DNA from: Bathynomus jamesi
Lineage: Eukaryota; Arthropoda; Malacostraca; Isopoda; Cirolanidae
NCBI GenBank assembly: GCA_023014485.1
Contig: JAJOZX010006153.1
Coordinates: forward strand, 186,001 to 250,000
Reading direction: 5' to 3'
DNA: 64,000 bases
A program made the position numbers and the translations under genes. Shown piece after piece: positions 42,822-61,095 of this stretch (within the stretch, counting starts at the first letter, position 1; each line of letters starts with the position of its first letter). The notes under the pieces are model-generated. The model saw only the letters and a program-made list of their open reading frames with translations, did not search any database and was not told the origin of the DNA.

Positions 42822-42822
<1 letters not shown>
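42331..42822. other. Non-coding stretch with 37-bp direct repeats
   Basis: ATCATGAGAAACCTCAGGGG-type text at 42341-42377 recurs at 42788-42823 (CTCAGGGGACCATTCTGAGT), followed by (TA)n. 42670-42790 is related to 38013-38170. Probably a SINE-like or LINE-tail repeat; no gene. Confidence 0.45.

Positions 42823-42863
<41 letters not shown>
42823..42863. repeat. (TA)n microsatellite
   Basis: About 20 TA units. Confidence 0.95.
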
Positions 42864-42866
<3 letters not shown>

Positions 42867-43378
42867 TATATCAGACATTTTAAAAAAGGCCATGGTGATA
42901 ACGCGCATACTTGTAATTTATATTTCATAAATCCAAATATCTATACGTCTTCCTTCCATGTCATAATGCTCAGCCAGACAAATTGCTGTTCTAAGCTCTA
43001 CATCTGTAAGATAATTTAAAGAAATTTAATTTATTAAAAAAAATATGTAAATCTTCGCCCTTCACATTAAATACATCTGCGAACTCAACCTACATGCTTG
43101 ACACACATCTGTTGCAGTATTTGTTTTCAGACTAATAATGGCATTTCTGTCACATTAGCTGATTTCAGATCAGTAAATAAGTTTTTTTTCTCTAACAATA
43201 AATAATAATAATAATAATAATAATAATCATTGTTATTATTATTATTATAATTAACCATTTATCTTAAATTATCTTCTTAAACTTTATTATACAATAATAC
43301 GAGTAACCATTGTTGTATTTTTTAACATAAAAGTCCGAGGCGATTCTACAAATTTGTTTGGGCGAAGGAAGATATATA
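42864..43378. other. AT-rich stretch without a recognisable gene
   Basis: Contains (TAA)n-type repeats at 43198-43250 that are partly self-complementary. Nothing else supported. Confidence 0.5.
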
Positions 43379-43796
43379 CAGGGTGATCTGTTTGGGTATG
43401 GATAAAATAAAAACGCTGTGAGAATCTACCGAGAAGTGATACAGCGCTCATCTGTTGCACGTGTGGTCATAAAATGTGGGAGTTTGTAATAGGCTATGCC
43501 ATCTGCTGCCAGACGTAAGAGCGCTATCTGCTGTCAGACTTATGAGATGCCAGTTTCGAATATGGCGGCGAATGCACAACAACGTGAGAAGTGTGTTATT
43601 TGGTTTGCTAAGTTTGAGAGTGTGACAGAGTTACAGTGCGAGTTTCGCCGTGTGTATGGTGTTTGAAAAGCTCCTAAATACGGTTCGATAATGCAGTAAC
43701 CACATTTTTGCCAAATATTAAATATTAAACTATACAATGTTACGGTTTCCATTTCACATCAATTTTATTTTATCCATACCCAAACGGATCACCCTA
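43379..43796. mobile_element. Short mariner-like element (MITE size, 418 bp)
   Basis: ACAGGGTGATCTGTTTGGGT at 43379 and the inverted form (ACCCAAACGGATCACCCT) ending near 43796, with TA repeats on both sides. Inside, 43561-43664 reads MAANAQQREKCVIWFAKFES and a VQRNFRR-like block, the amino end of a Tc1/mariner-like transposase, then a TGA. It is a strongly deleted derivative. Confidence 0.88.
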
Positions 43797-44318
43797 TATA
43801 TATAATATATATATATATATATACAGTAGTGCAAGCCAGGCTTTCATATTTCTGAAGTGCAAAAACCAAACTCTGCATTCTTTCATTGCTATAGGCCCAT
43901 AGTTCGGATGACTAAACTGTATTAATTAACTGTTATTCAAGGTTATATTATGCCTGTAAAATAAAACATAAGATATGCTAGCAACAAACTTGTGTATCAA
44001 CTCATTACTTACACCAGATTCTATGCACTATAACTTTAAATTAGCTGTATTAGATTTTAAAATCGATACGTCATGACTTTTTTAAATGATGAAAGATATC
44101 AATACAGCATCCTGCAAAAATCGTGGTAATAACGCATAAGAAAAGTAACTTTTAATAAATAACGTTATTCAAAATTAAAAAGGGGCGAAACGCGCTAGAT
44201 GCATTAATTAATACAAGGTAGTTAATTCATGATAATAATACTGGCTCCCATTTCACCATCAATTTTGAATTTATACCGTCACCCCTTTAAATAGGCATAT
44301 CACATCTTCGTTAAACTA
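43797..44318. other. Non-coding stretch
   Basis: TA repeats at 43797-43824, then unique-looking AT-rich sequence up to the mariner. No gene seen. Confidence 0.5.
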
Positions 44319-45702
44319 GGGGCACTAAATATATTTGGCCCACCCTTTTTTCTTAGCTAAATAATAGGCCATGGGGCTGAAATGTCTTTTGGGCAGTAAG
44401 TTGGAACTTTCTGCGCTTCACATAACCGGATTTTTTCAGTTTGAACCTCCTCCCACTTGTATAAAACCGGTTTTAAACGCCCTTGTATAAAACCGATGGT
44501 TAACGCAGTTTCGAGATTGGCGTCTGACAGTGATGTGCGTCGTAAACAGAGCGCTGTTATCGAGTTCTTAACCGCAGAGAAGGAAACAGTTGGAAATATT
44601 CACAAACGTCTAAAAAACGTTTACGGAGATGCTGCTGTTCATCGAAGCACAGTTGGATGCTGGTCTAAACGTGTGACATCACCGGAGAGATGGAGAGTCA
44701 GCCTCGATGATGAGCCACGCAGCGGTCGCTCGGCATCGGCTGTGACATCTCACACTGTGCAACGTGCTAACAGGATCATTCGATCAAATCGGCGCGTCAC
44801 ATACAAGGAGCTATCACTGGAGCTAGGTATTAGTGAAGGAAATGTAAATACGATAATTCAGCAAATGGGATACTCAAAAATGTGTTCACGGTTTGTTCCT
44901 CGCGAATTGACTGAAGATCACAAAGCCCAAAGAAAAGAAATTGCTTCCGAGTCGTTGGTTGGATACGAGACAGAAGGGGATGACTTCCTTTCACGAATTG
45001 TGAATGGGAATGAGACTTGGGTACCCCCACTTTGAACTTGAAACAAAATGCCAATGGATGGAGTGGCATCATGCAGACTCCCCACGCAAAAAAAAGTTCA
45101 AAATGGCACTTTCTGCAGGAAAAGGTATGGCCACCATATTCTGGGACATGAAAGGGGTCATTCTGGTGAACATTATGAAGAAACGACAAACAATGAACTC
45201 GGAGGCATATATTGCTATCCTACAGAGATTCCAGAGACGTATAAAGCGAGTTCGACCGGAGAGAAAACTGGAAGACGTCCTTCGTTTGTATGATAACGCA
45301 AGACCACGCAACAGTTTGCAAACAAGAGAGGCCATCACAAAAATGCGCTTGACTATGTTACCCCACTATCCATACCATACAGTCAGTCTAGATCTGACAC
45401 CTTCAGATTTCCATTTGCTTGGGCAATTGAAGGATGCTATTTGTGGAAGAAAATTTCAGAGTGACGATAAGGTTGTTGAGGAGGTTGAGAGGTGGCTCCA
45501 GTGGAACCAGCGGACTTTTACCAGCAAAGAATAAAGGCTCTTGTTTCGAGGTGGAGGAAAGCCGTAGAAAAGGATGGAGACTATGTGGAAAAATAAAAAC
45601 TTGTAAAAAAGGTATGTAACTGCTTGTGTACAAAATTTCTAGAACTTACAAGGAAACTTGGAAAGAAAAAAAAGGTGGGGCAAAATATATGAGTGGCCCT
45701 CG
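44319..45702. mobile_element. DD34D mariner element, copy c
   Basis: Left GGGGCACTAAATATATTTGG and right GGCAAAATATATGAGTGGCC form the TIRs; TA at 44317-44318. About 1.38 kb. Confidence 0.9.
44496..45596 (+). pseudogene. Mariner transposase, copy c (least damaged of the three)
   Basis: The first 180 residues are open from ATG 44496, including KQSAVIEFLTAEKETVGNIH and RVTYKELSLELGISEGNV. One inserted base at about 45025 shifts the frame inside the first catalytic block (NGNETWV; the Asp of that block is Asn). LYDNARPRNSL keeps the second Asp, DLTPSDFHLLG keeps the third. A second shift near 45510 affects the last 25 residues, ending at TAA 45594-45596. Confidence 0.9.
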
Positions 45703-46023
45703 AATATTGCTACAAAGAAAACGGAACATTAAGATTTTCAGAGGTAAGCGTTAAAATACATACATTCAGAAGTTTAAATACTGGTAGGCCATTTAACCCA
45801 CTCGTTATCCTGTAAAAGCATGTATTCTATAAAATACACTCGCGTTTTAAGTACCTTTAATAAGGTGTTTTTTTCATTCCGTCACATCGCTGTGTTAGTT
45901 TTCATATTTCTGTCATAATTGTGCCGTAATAAATATAGATATATGTCCTTTTTGTAATATGGTCCACAACTACAAAGTGCTTTGAAAGGCTGTACGCAAC
46001 ATTCAGATTAATATATATATATA
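45703..46023. other. Non-coding stretch
   Basis: No coding or repeat structure recognised between the mariner and the next mariner-like element. Confidence 0.5.
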
Positions 46024-46590
46024 TACCGGGTGTCCGAGAATTATCTGTACAATTTTTGGCTGTTATTAAAAGTCAACCATGAGTGTAGAAATTCCAGTGT
46101 TGTCCCATTTTACAGAGAATCTCATTAAGTTTTTTCTGATACCACGTTTTGACAAGTGTTTAGAAATGTACGTGGGTGACAGACATTGATGATTTAAAAG
46201 CAAGAATCACAGCTGCTATTGAGCGAATTGATGTGGATATGCTGCAGCGTACATGGCAACATTTGGAGTATCGATTGGATGTTTTGCGAATCACTAATGG
46301 TGCACATATCGAATGTTTGTAACAACGTTACTTTAATAAAGAAACTTTTGAAAATACAGATTGTAAATAATCGTGTTTAAGAATTTTACGTGTTATCAAG
46401 AATTTTATTAAAAGATGAAATTGTACAGATAATGTTCGGACACACTGGAATTTCTAAAAAACTTGTCAAAACTTGGTATCAGAAAAAACTTAATGCGATT
46501 CTCTGTAAAATGGGACAAAACTGGAATTTCTACACTTCATGGTTGACTTTTAATAACAGCCAAAAATTGTACAGATAATTCTCGGACACG

Positions 46591-46591
<1 letters not shown>
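46024..46591. mobile_element. Mariner-like element with long imperfect inverted ends
   Basis: CCGGGTGTCCGAGAATTATC at 46026 and the inverted right end (GATAATTCTCGGACACGCTG) ending near 46591. The arms pair over about 150 bp (CAAAAATTGTACAG, GTCAACCATGA, TGTCCCATTTTACAGAGAAT). TA repeats flank both sides. A second inner copy of the terminal text (CAGATAATGTTCGGACAC) stands at 46425-46442. Confidence 0.85.
46172..46321 (+). pseudogene. Mariner-like transposase, last 48 codons
   Basis: Reads DIDDLKARITAAIERIDVDM and LQRTWQHLEYRLDVLR with a final NGAHIECL, the typical end of this transposase family. The rest is deleted. Confidence 0.8.

Positions 46592-46687
<96 letters not shown>
46592..46687. 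repeat. (TA)n microsatellite
   Basis: About 48 TA units directly at the right end of the mariner-like element. Confidence 0.97.
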
Positions 46688-46688
<1 letters not shown>

Positions 46689-46821
46689 TGCCGAACATGC
46701 ACTGTTTTAATTTGAACTCTCACTAGTTTTCAACAGAACAACACTTAATACGTCAGATTTATAATGCTGAAGAAGACTAGCACTCACCGATTAATATAAT
46801 TTTTCATTAGTTTACTAAGCT

Positions 46822-47893
46822 TTACTTTTCAACAGCAGGATTTCGTTGGAAATGCAAATGAAATTTCACATATTTTCTTACTTTTTTGGCATATTTGGTC
46901 GGCCACACACTGGGACTATATTTTCCTTGGTACCGCCTTTCCATGGCTGATATATCCTGATGAAATCTTTCACTATGCCCATCGCTGACAGCGCCCAAGT
47001 TTGATGCGAAGAAGCCCAGCTGGGAGTGCAGGAACAGCATTTTTCAAAGACATGTTACACCCCAGGGCTTGGTAAGCAAAGAGCATTTGCTCCATCAGGG
47101 AAACAGTTTTTTGATTTGTCGCTGCGAGAAATTCGTTCGTAGTCATCTCTTTAAAAGCTTTCTACGCTCGTCTTTCAGTTTCATTCAGACTCATCAAATG
47201 CAGTCTTTCATCACTCTGATCTGTGGGTGGGGCACTCAAAATACATTCTTTGATCTTCACCTCGTGATACTAGGGAACTTCTGTTTTAGATATAAAAACC
47301 CAGTTCCGTCATTAATCATGACTTACAAATTTTTCATCAAGCCAAGTTTGATATGAAGAGGTGACGAGAACACTTTTGCTGGATTTACTAGGGCTTGATG
47401 GGCAACAGTTCTGTCTTGGAACCAAATTTTGTCTAAGTGGCCACTCTTTCTGTGCAAAATGACTCTCTTTACCTCTCCCGACCCACTCGCAGAAAAAACA
47501 AGAGAACTTTGTGTATCCAAACTGTAAGCAAAGAGAAGTGCAATCACTTTCAGATCACTGCAGATATGTCAGGAGTGTTTATCATAGTCAATATGCTTCA
47601 AAAGTAACTGCTATTGTTACATGATTCCTTCATATAAATTTTATGTGCAACCGGAGCGAAGGATAGATATTACCGTTGTGCGATTGTACAGCTTTCAAAC
47701 TCAACTTTGATGAATTGATAAAAAGACTCCATTCCTTAGGATTGTGTTTTCTCATCCATGTCTTCTGTGGTTTTGATACAGGCAAATCGTCACTATGTAA
47801 AAGAGGTCGCACGGCTGTCAGTAAATTAGGATATTGAATCGCTTGTTTAGATATGAGGAATGTCCACTTATCTTCGTTAACATAAAATATCAA
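46822..47893 (-). pseudogene. Uncharacterised TIR-transposon protein, copy 3 (remnant)
   Basis: Minus strand, from the right: EWSLFINSSKLSLKAV (the DWRLFIDSS block, near 47700), a decayed middle, PLHIKLGLMKNL (47323-47360), then LGAVSDGHSERFHQDI and SAMERRYQGKYSP (46900-46990). Order and motifs match the copies at 5476-7513 and 31200-32868. The Cys-rich amino end is missing and no TIRs were found. Confidence 0.7.
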
Positions 47894-47939
47894 TCAGTCG
47901 AGTGAGCTCTTTGTCTCTCTCCATACCATTAGGCCCCGC

Positions 47940-48040
47940 TTTTATATATATATATAATCATCTTATATATATATATATATATATATATATTTTTTTATTT
48001 ATTTATTTATTATATATATATATATATTTTTTTTTATATG
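47940..48040. repeat. TA-rich microsatellite
   Basis: TA and ATTT repeats at the 3' end of CR1 copy 3. Confidence 0.9.
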
Positions 48041-48786
48041 TTATAATGTTATAATGTTTCAGATCAACAAAGACCGTAGGATCCACTCATGGCTGGTCTA
48101 CCTAACTGTGTTCGTAATCGTGTATTGTGTATGTCCTCCGTGGTGGCGGAGGGGACCTACAATTTTACGTGGGTTCCGAACCACAAGAACATAAGAAATT
48201 TATGTAAAAACCGCCGGTAAATTGCAACGACCAATTTTTACGAAACTAAATAATTATCAATTTAAAACCAATTAATTATCGATTTAAAACTAAAGACAGA
48301 ATCTCTGGATCCAGAGGATCTAGTCATAATAGACTACTATCCACAAATATGTTACACTCTATATCTATTTATAACGGACATGCAAATATATCAGATCCAA
48401 CGAATCCAGTCAATTTCATTACGGTATCCATCAAGTCACGGTCCATATCGATTGCGGACCAAGTCAAATTTACAATCATATACATTACAATATATACACT
48501 TACGAGAAAAAGTGTAGGTGTGGCTGTAAAGACTGTACAGTAATGTAGAAATGTGTGTGCACCATTTTGGGTCTCCCATTTAAAGGTGTTTGTGGGGCAA
48601 GTGAAGATCATGAGTTTGTCAATACCTCACAGTACTATGGGGGGCACCGCTCTGCAGAGGAATCTCTTTAAATGGGTTGTGTAAGGACAGAGAGTATCCC
48701 CTAACCCAAGACGCTGCCTCCCTATATCCCACAACACTTGTGTTGAGCTGTGGGATCTATCCCCACACAGCCTTAATTTTACTACC

Positions 48787-51418
48787 TTAAACTATACCCT
48801 TTCTATCAACATATGCGTCTAATCGATTTTTAAACATGTTTATAGACGTGCTACTAATTACTTCTACCGGCAAACTATTCCAGCTATTTACTATTCTATG
48901 CGTAAAAAAGTTTTTTTCGCAACTGCTGTCTCGAACCTTCTACTTGTCAATTACACCCGTTATTTCTAGTCCTATTATATTGAGATATTCGAAAAAGCTA
49001 TCTCTAACTACGTTATCAAACCCATTCATAATTTTGAAAACTGGATTAGATCACCCCTTAACCTCCTAGTCTCGAGTGTTGTCAATTTTAACTCCTTAAG
49101 CCTATCCTCGTACGACTTTGACCTAAGCGACGGAATCATCTTAGTTGCTCGTCTTTGAACTCATTCGATTTTGTCTATATCTTTGCGCATATGCGGATTC
49201 CAAAATTGGACCGCGTACTCCAAATGGGGTCTAACTAATGATTTATAAAGTGGAACTATAATATCGCGCGATTTGTACTCAAAATTTCGAGCTATAAAAC
49301 CTAACACTTTGTTCGCCTTATTGACCGCTGCTGTACTTTGTTTCGCTACTTTTAAATCACCCGTGACTATAACTCCTAAATCTTTTTCCTGCTCTACGCT
49401 TGTTAAATCTTTCCCTGACATACTATACGCAAAATTACCGTTACGTAAACCTATATGCAAAATTTTGCACTTATCAACGTTAAATCAACGATTTTATTCA
49501 GATCTTCCTGAATTTTACCTCTATCTTCGTCATTAATCGCCCTACCACCCAGCTTCGTGTCATCCGCAAACTTTGAAACTGTACTGACTAGGCCGACATC
49601 TAAATCGTTAATATATATAAGAAAAAGCAAGGGGCCCAATACAGAACCCTGAGGAACGCCACTCGCTACATTAGCCCAACACGACTCCGCTCCATCAACG
49701 ACCACCCTCTGTTTCCTACCTCGCAACCATTCTTCTAGCCAATTTATTACTACACCCTGATTCCATGAGCCTTAGTTTTTTCAATCAGTCTTTTGTGCGG
49801 CACGGTGTCAAACGCTTTTTGAAAATCTAAATACACTACATCAACCGCCCGATGTCTATCGTAAACGTCAACCACGCTTTGGAAAATTCTAAAAGATTAG
49901 TTAAGCAAGATTTGTTTCGCCTAAATCCGTGCTGCGTATTTCTAACTAGCTTATGGAATTCTAAGTGTTCGACTATACGATCCCTAATTATTGATTCCAG
50001 TAGCTTACCTACAACAGACGTTAAACTGATTGGTCTATAATTTCCCGCCGCACCTTTATCGCCTTTCTTAAAGATAGGTGTTACGTTTGCTAACATGAAA
50101 TTATCTGGTACGCACCCCTCAGAAATAGACGCATTAAAAATCTTTGTTAGCGGCACAACAATGCTATCTTTTAATTCTTTTAGTTGTATGGGATATATGG
50201 AATCCGGCCCCGGTGATTTACTCGTTTTCATTTTATCAATATAGCGCGTTACCTCCCCTTCACTAACCACTATATTATCCAAAATATTACCATTATCAAA
50301 CGGTATTATGTCCGTGACCGTAGGGATATTCGTTACATCTTCTATAGTAAAAACTGACGTAAAAAATTCGTTTAGCAAGGTAGCCATTTCCTTGTTTTCA
50401 GAAACTAGATCTCCGTTTAGATTTTTCAAAGGCCCCAAGACGCTTTTTACTGGATTTCTATTATTGACGTATTGAAAGAATCGCTTGGGGTTTTCTTTAC
50501 CGTCACGAGCTATGGAGATTTCAAATTCGCGCTTGGACTTTTTTATTACACTTTTCGCTTCACGCCTTAGAGATATGTAGTTGTTTCGTAACCACAAATT
50601 GTCTTTATCGCACTTATGTAGCCTATAAGCCCTATCTCTACTCTTTATAATGTCTCCTACTCTAGAAGTAAACCACAAGGGCTTGTTGTTTACTTTCGCA
50701 CGCTTAATTTTGTACGGTTCACATTCCTCATTTATAGTCCTAAATACTGTTTCGAACGATTCCCACATTAGTTTTGCGTTGGAGTTCCCCATCACGTTTT
50801 CACAATTGACGTGTGACAATTTATCTCGAAATTTACTAAAGTCTGCGTGCTGGAAGTTAGGAATTTTCGTCGAGTTAGCTGGTTTCGAGTGACTTACTGA
50901 GAGGACAAACTCTACCATATTGTGATCGCTATTGCCCAACGGTTCTATTATTTGAAGATCAGTAATTAGCCTATCATCCGTAGTTATTACTAAATCTAAA
51001 ATACTGTCCAACCTCGTAGGTTCCCCAACCTTTTGAATAAGAAAGCTATCCTCGAGAAAATTAACTAAACGATTACCTTCCGCGTCTCCCTGCATTGTAT
51101 CGTAATTTACGTTGGCGCAATTAAAGTCACCCATAACTAAAGCCTGCTCACTACCGATTATTCGCTTTAGTTCACGATAAACGCTTCGTCCGTATCAGCT
51201 GGTGATTAGGGGGCCTATATATAACCGCAACAACCTATTCTGTTTTTAACAAAAAGTCTATAACCTTTAATTTGATACTCCCCTACAAAGTCACGAGTTT
51301 CAGTGCTAAGCCACGATTCATTTATCGCAATTATATCATAGTCTTTACAAGCAATTAAAGAAAAAAATTCGTTTATTTTATTTCGTAGGCTACGAGCATT
51401 TAAGGATAGAACCTTCAA
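48787..51418 (-). pseudogene. CR1 ORF2, copy 3
   Basis: Endonuclease start LSLNARSLRNKINEFFSL and INESWLSTETRDFVGEY; then an internal deletion near 51215-51240 removes part of the endonuclease. From 51134 the frame is open for 432 codons (MGDFNCANVNYD; IEPLGNSDHNMVEFVL; SPGPDSIYPIQLKELKDS; IFKKGDKGAAGNYRPISL; HGFRRNKSCLTNLLEF). Frameshifts follow near 49880, 49760 and 49480. Palm: [20 protein letters not shown] and [10 protein letters not shown] with the catalytic Asp pair (49555-49580). The native stop is at 48787-48789. Confidence 0.88.
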
Positions 51419-51468
51419 ATTGTTTGTAATTGCGACAACTTCGCGAGCGCAGTGGAAATTTATGGAAT

Positions 51469-52314
51469 TTACGCTGGGACCGTTCGAGTTACGGCAGCCT
51501 GAAAAGAAGAGACAGTATTATGAAATAGTCTTCCTACACGCGCAGCTCCTACGTCATTAAGATGAAGTCCATCTCCGAGGAACAAGTCCCTCCTGCCGCA
51601 GAAACTGTTCCAAAAATTCTCAAAATGCACTCCTTCCTGTTGGCAAAGAGACTTTAGGTTATTGTTAATATAGGTCGCCTTGCTGTAGAAATCGTTACGA
51701 TGGATAATTCGAGGAAGTATACCTGCTAAAACAATCTTATTAGTTTTTTCCTTTAATCGCTCTAGTAAGTCCCTGTACCTAGCCAGCAGTTCTTCCGATC
51801 TAGAATTTAAAACGTTATTAGTACCGACATGAATAACATACGTTGTGTCCTCGGAGGTACCATCTGTAAATTGGTCAACACTATTAGTTATATCCTCCAC
51901 CCTTGCACCAGGGTAGCAGTAACGGCGCCTACGACGAGGGTTTCTCCCACAGAATTCCTCGAGCTGTCCTCGAACAATGGAATCGCCAACGAGTCGTATT
52001 TCCGGTTCATCATCATCTTCAAAACCTAAAACAGAAAACTTATTGTTTGTTATTACTGGTAGACATGTCTTAGGTTTTCTCAATGGGGCTCCATTACGCA
52101 CTCGAACGAAGGGTTGGGAACTAGGAGAAGAGAGAGGGCTATTAATACTATTTATATTATTAATAGAAACTGAGGCAGGAGGGGTCGCAACTGGAGTCTC
52201 AAGGGATTCTAATTTTGCCGTCAGGAGCATCACCCTTTCTTCAAGGATTACTCTGGCCTCCTTCTCACGTTCTAACTCGTTCCTCAGCACTTTTAATTTG
52301 AGCACCACCTGCAA
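51469..52314 (-). CDS. CR1 ORF1 with coiled coil and SGNH-type esterase domain
   Basis: 281 codons, open. Residues about 5-40 are a coiled coil (LRNELEREKEARVILEERV); 41-100 a Ser/Pro-rich linker; 105-275 an SGNH/GDSL-like hydrolase: LVGDSIVRG (Ser at 112), HVGTNNV (Gly-x-Asn block at 164-167) and GDGLHLND (Asp 247, His 250). CR1 ORF1 proteins with such esterase domains are known; they act with ORF2 in retrotransposition. The counted first codon at 52314 is TTG. A better ATG start at 52336 is in another frame, so a one-base change at the amino end is likely. Confidence 0.85.
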   Translation of the reverse strand: MQVVLKLKVLRNELEREKEARVILEERVMLLTAKLESLETPVATPPASVSINNINSINSPLSSPSSQPFVRVRNGAPLRKPKTCLPVITNNKFSVLGFEDDDEPEIRLVGDSIVRGQLEEFCGRNPRRRRRYCYPGARVEDITNSVDQFTDGTSEDTTYVIHVGTNNVLNSRSEELLARYRDLLERLKEKTNKIVLAGILPRIIHRNDFYSKATYINNNLKSLCQQEGVHFENFWNSFCGRRDLFLGDGLHLNDVGAARVGRLFHNTVSSFQAAVTRTVPA

Positions 52315-52980
52315 ACTAACTGTTCATTATTATTAGCCATTGTAAACGCGTAAGCGGCAAATTTCCCTTCACAGCGACTGCAAGTACTTGACGGGGGTGC
52401 CATGCTTTTAATTAGTTAAACAACAAAAAAAAAAAAAAAATAGGAGCGTTTGGAAATTAATAAATTACAATGTAGGTCTACCGCGTTTTTGAAACGCAGA
52501 AACAGGTTCTTGTAACACAAATTTATACTAAATGCATATAGAATTAAGCTACCGACAAAAGATCTGTAAAAGAAGAGTATTTATAACACTTATCTGTCCG
52601 CGATTTGACCCGACTTTTTTCCCTTTTCTTCACACAGTGCGGGACAACACTCTACCTGACATCTCGAAGGAAGGAAAAATGAACCTTATGTCAGCACGTT
52701 TTTTATAGATTTGAAAAACAACACGGCAAGCCACGTTTGATCAAATAATATAGTATTGAATAACGACAATAAATGAAATATATTCGTTAATGAATCATTA
52801 GTAGCACGAAGTAATTTAGTTATGAATGCACCGAACACTATTTTTTTTTAAAACACTTCAACGAAAACCACTTATTCAATTGATAACAGGACACTCGATA
52901 AAACACGTCTGTTCACAAGGAAAGACTGATCACGAATGAAAAAGACTGATCACGAATGAGGAAAGACTGATCACGAATTT

Positions 52981-53008
52981 TTTATATATATATATATATA
53001 TATTTTTT

Positions 53009-53060
<52 letters not shown>
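52981..53060. repeat. (TA)n-rich microsatellite between the two CR1 copies
   Basis: TA repeats with a T-tract in the middle. It is the exact centre between the 5' ends of CR1 copies 3 and 4. Confidence 0.95.
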
Positions 53061-59470
<6,410 letters not shown>

Positions 59471-59477
59471 GGACTTC

Positions 59478-59892
59478 AAAACTAACTTTTTTTTCAAAAA
59501 CTAATTTTTTTTTTCAAAAACTAACTTTTTTTTCAAAACTAACTTTTTTTTTCAAAACTAACTTTTTTTTTCAAAACTAACTTTTTTTTTTCAAAACTAA
59601 CTTTTTTTTTTCAAAACACTTTTTTTTTCAAAACTAACTTTTTTTTTCAAAACACTTTTTTTTTCAAAACCCTTTTTTTTTTCAAAACTACTTTTTTTTT
59701 CAAAACTAACTTTTTTTTTCAAAACTAACTTTTTTTTTTTCAAAACTAACTTTTTTTTTTTCAAAACTAACTTTTTTTTTCAAAACTAACTTTTTTTTTT
59801 TTTTCAAAACTTTTTTTTTCAAAACTAACTTTTTTTTTCAAAACTAACTTTTTTTTTCAAAACTAACTTTTTCTTTTTTTTTCAAAACTAAC
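59478..59892. repeat. Tandem array, unit about 20 bp (CAAAACTAAC plus T-run)
   Basis: About 20 units of TCAAAACTAAC followed by 8 to 12 T. Some units lack TAAC. On the minus strand this is purine-rich and could include the polypurine tract before the 3' LTR. Confidence 0.9.
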
Positions 59893-59935
59893 TTCTGTAA
59901 CCTCTGGGGCGGTTGTCCCTCTTAGATGCAACCTT

Positions 59936-60046
59936 TGACTTGAACTCTTATCAAGTATTCTGAAACTAACTTGAACTCTTATCAAGTATTCTGAAACTAA
60001 CTTGAACTCTTATCAAGTATTCTGAAACTAACTTGAAATGCTTCAA
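59936..60046. repeat. 31-bp tandem repeat, three copies
   Basis: AACTTGAACTCTTATCAAGT plus ATTCTGAAACT repeated three times, then a partial copy. TTGAACTCTTATCAAG is a near-palindrome. Confidence 0.9.
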
Positions 60047-60514
60047 GTAACTCTCTAACTCTATAAACTCTCTATAACACTCTTAATTTGCAAGTCAATT
60101 CAATTCAATAATTTGAAAAAAATTTGCAAACAAAAATATAAAATGTAAACAACATTTCACTCGAATGTACACGAAGGTACGATACTAATATGTTTGATAC
60201 ATAAAATAAAATTATACTATATTAACTAGAATAGTAAAAATAACTGAAAATAACTGTGAAAATAATTCTGTGACAATATTGTTTTCAATAAAACAAAAAT
60301 GTATCACTGGTGTCTGAAGTGTTCACTGTGTTCACTGTGTTTTGTGTTAATTCTGGCTCAATATTAAATATTAATTGTTAATAATAATGACTTTTCAAAT
60401 GTTTAGAAATTATTAAAAAAGTTTTGTACTTAACAAGATTCCTACGGCGAAATCCTTAGAGACGTGTCCTGAAGACGTGTCTTGCTGGCCACTTGTTCTT
60501 GGATAAAAACTAGG

Positions 60515-60898
60515 CGTGCAGAACTTGGAGTCGTGACGCACCGGTTCAAGGGTGGATGTGACGAACTAGAAGTCGTGACACGCCGGTCAACTGGGTGGAT
60601 GTGACGAACTAGAAGTCGTGACACGCCGGTCAACTGGGTGGATGTGACGAACTAGAAGTCGTGACGCACCGGTCAACTGGGTGGATGTGACGAACTAGAA
60701 GTCGTGACGCACCGGTCAACTGGGTGGATGTGACGAACTAGAAGTCGTGACACGCCGGTCAACTGGGTGGATGTGACGAACTAGAAGTCGTGACACGCCG
60801 GTCAACTGGGTGGATGTGACGAACTAGAAGTCGTGACACGCCGGTCAACTGGGTGGATGTGACGAACTAGAAGTCGTGACACGCCGGTCAACTGGGTG
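60515..60898. repeat. 43-bp minisatellite, about eight copies
   Basis: Unit GTGACGAACTAGAAGTCGTG followed by ACACGCCGGTCAACTGGGTG and GAT. Start points at 60558, 60601, 60644, 60687, 60730, 60773, 60816 and 60859. Two variants alternate (GACACGCCGG and GACGCACCGG). GC-rich against an AT-rich background. The minus-strand open frame across it is an artefact of the repeat. Confidence 0.93.
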
Positions 60899-61095
60899 TT
60901 GGTTCTGGTTCCAGGGTCTGGAAGACTGGAAGAATCCTGGAGTCGTGAAGATCCTGGTTAAAGGGTCGCCAGTTTGTTAAGATCCTCTTCTTCTATGTGT
61001 TTATCCTGATGCAGGGTAATTTCTATCTTGGCCAAAGAGTGGCCTCTTCTTAAAATCTTCTTGTTAAAATCTTCATGTTAAAATCTTTTTCTTAT

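Larger units (their letters stand above)
48041..52980 (-). mobile_element. CR1-clade LINE, copy 3 (longest, with ORF1)
   Basis: On the minus strand: 5' region with three 20-bp tandem units (GACTGATCACGAATGA, 52921-52980), untranslated leader, ORF1 (52314-51469), ORF2 (51418-48787, broken), and a 740-bp 3' untranslated region to 48041, where TA repeats begin. It lies head to head with copy 4, to which it is nearly identical. Confidence 0.88.

Noticed and set aside
60442..60633. Minus-strand open frame of 63 codons
   Set aside because: Generated by the 43-bp minisatellite; no protein features.
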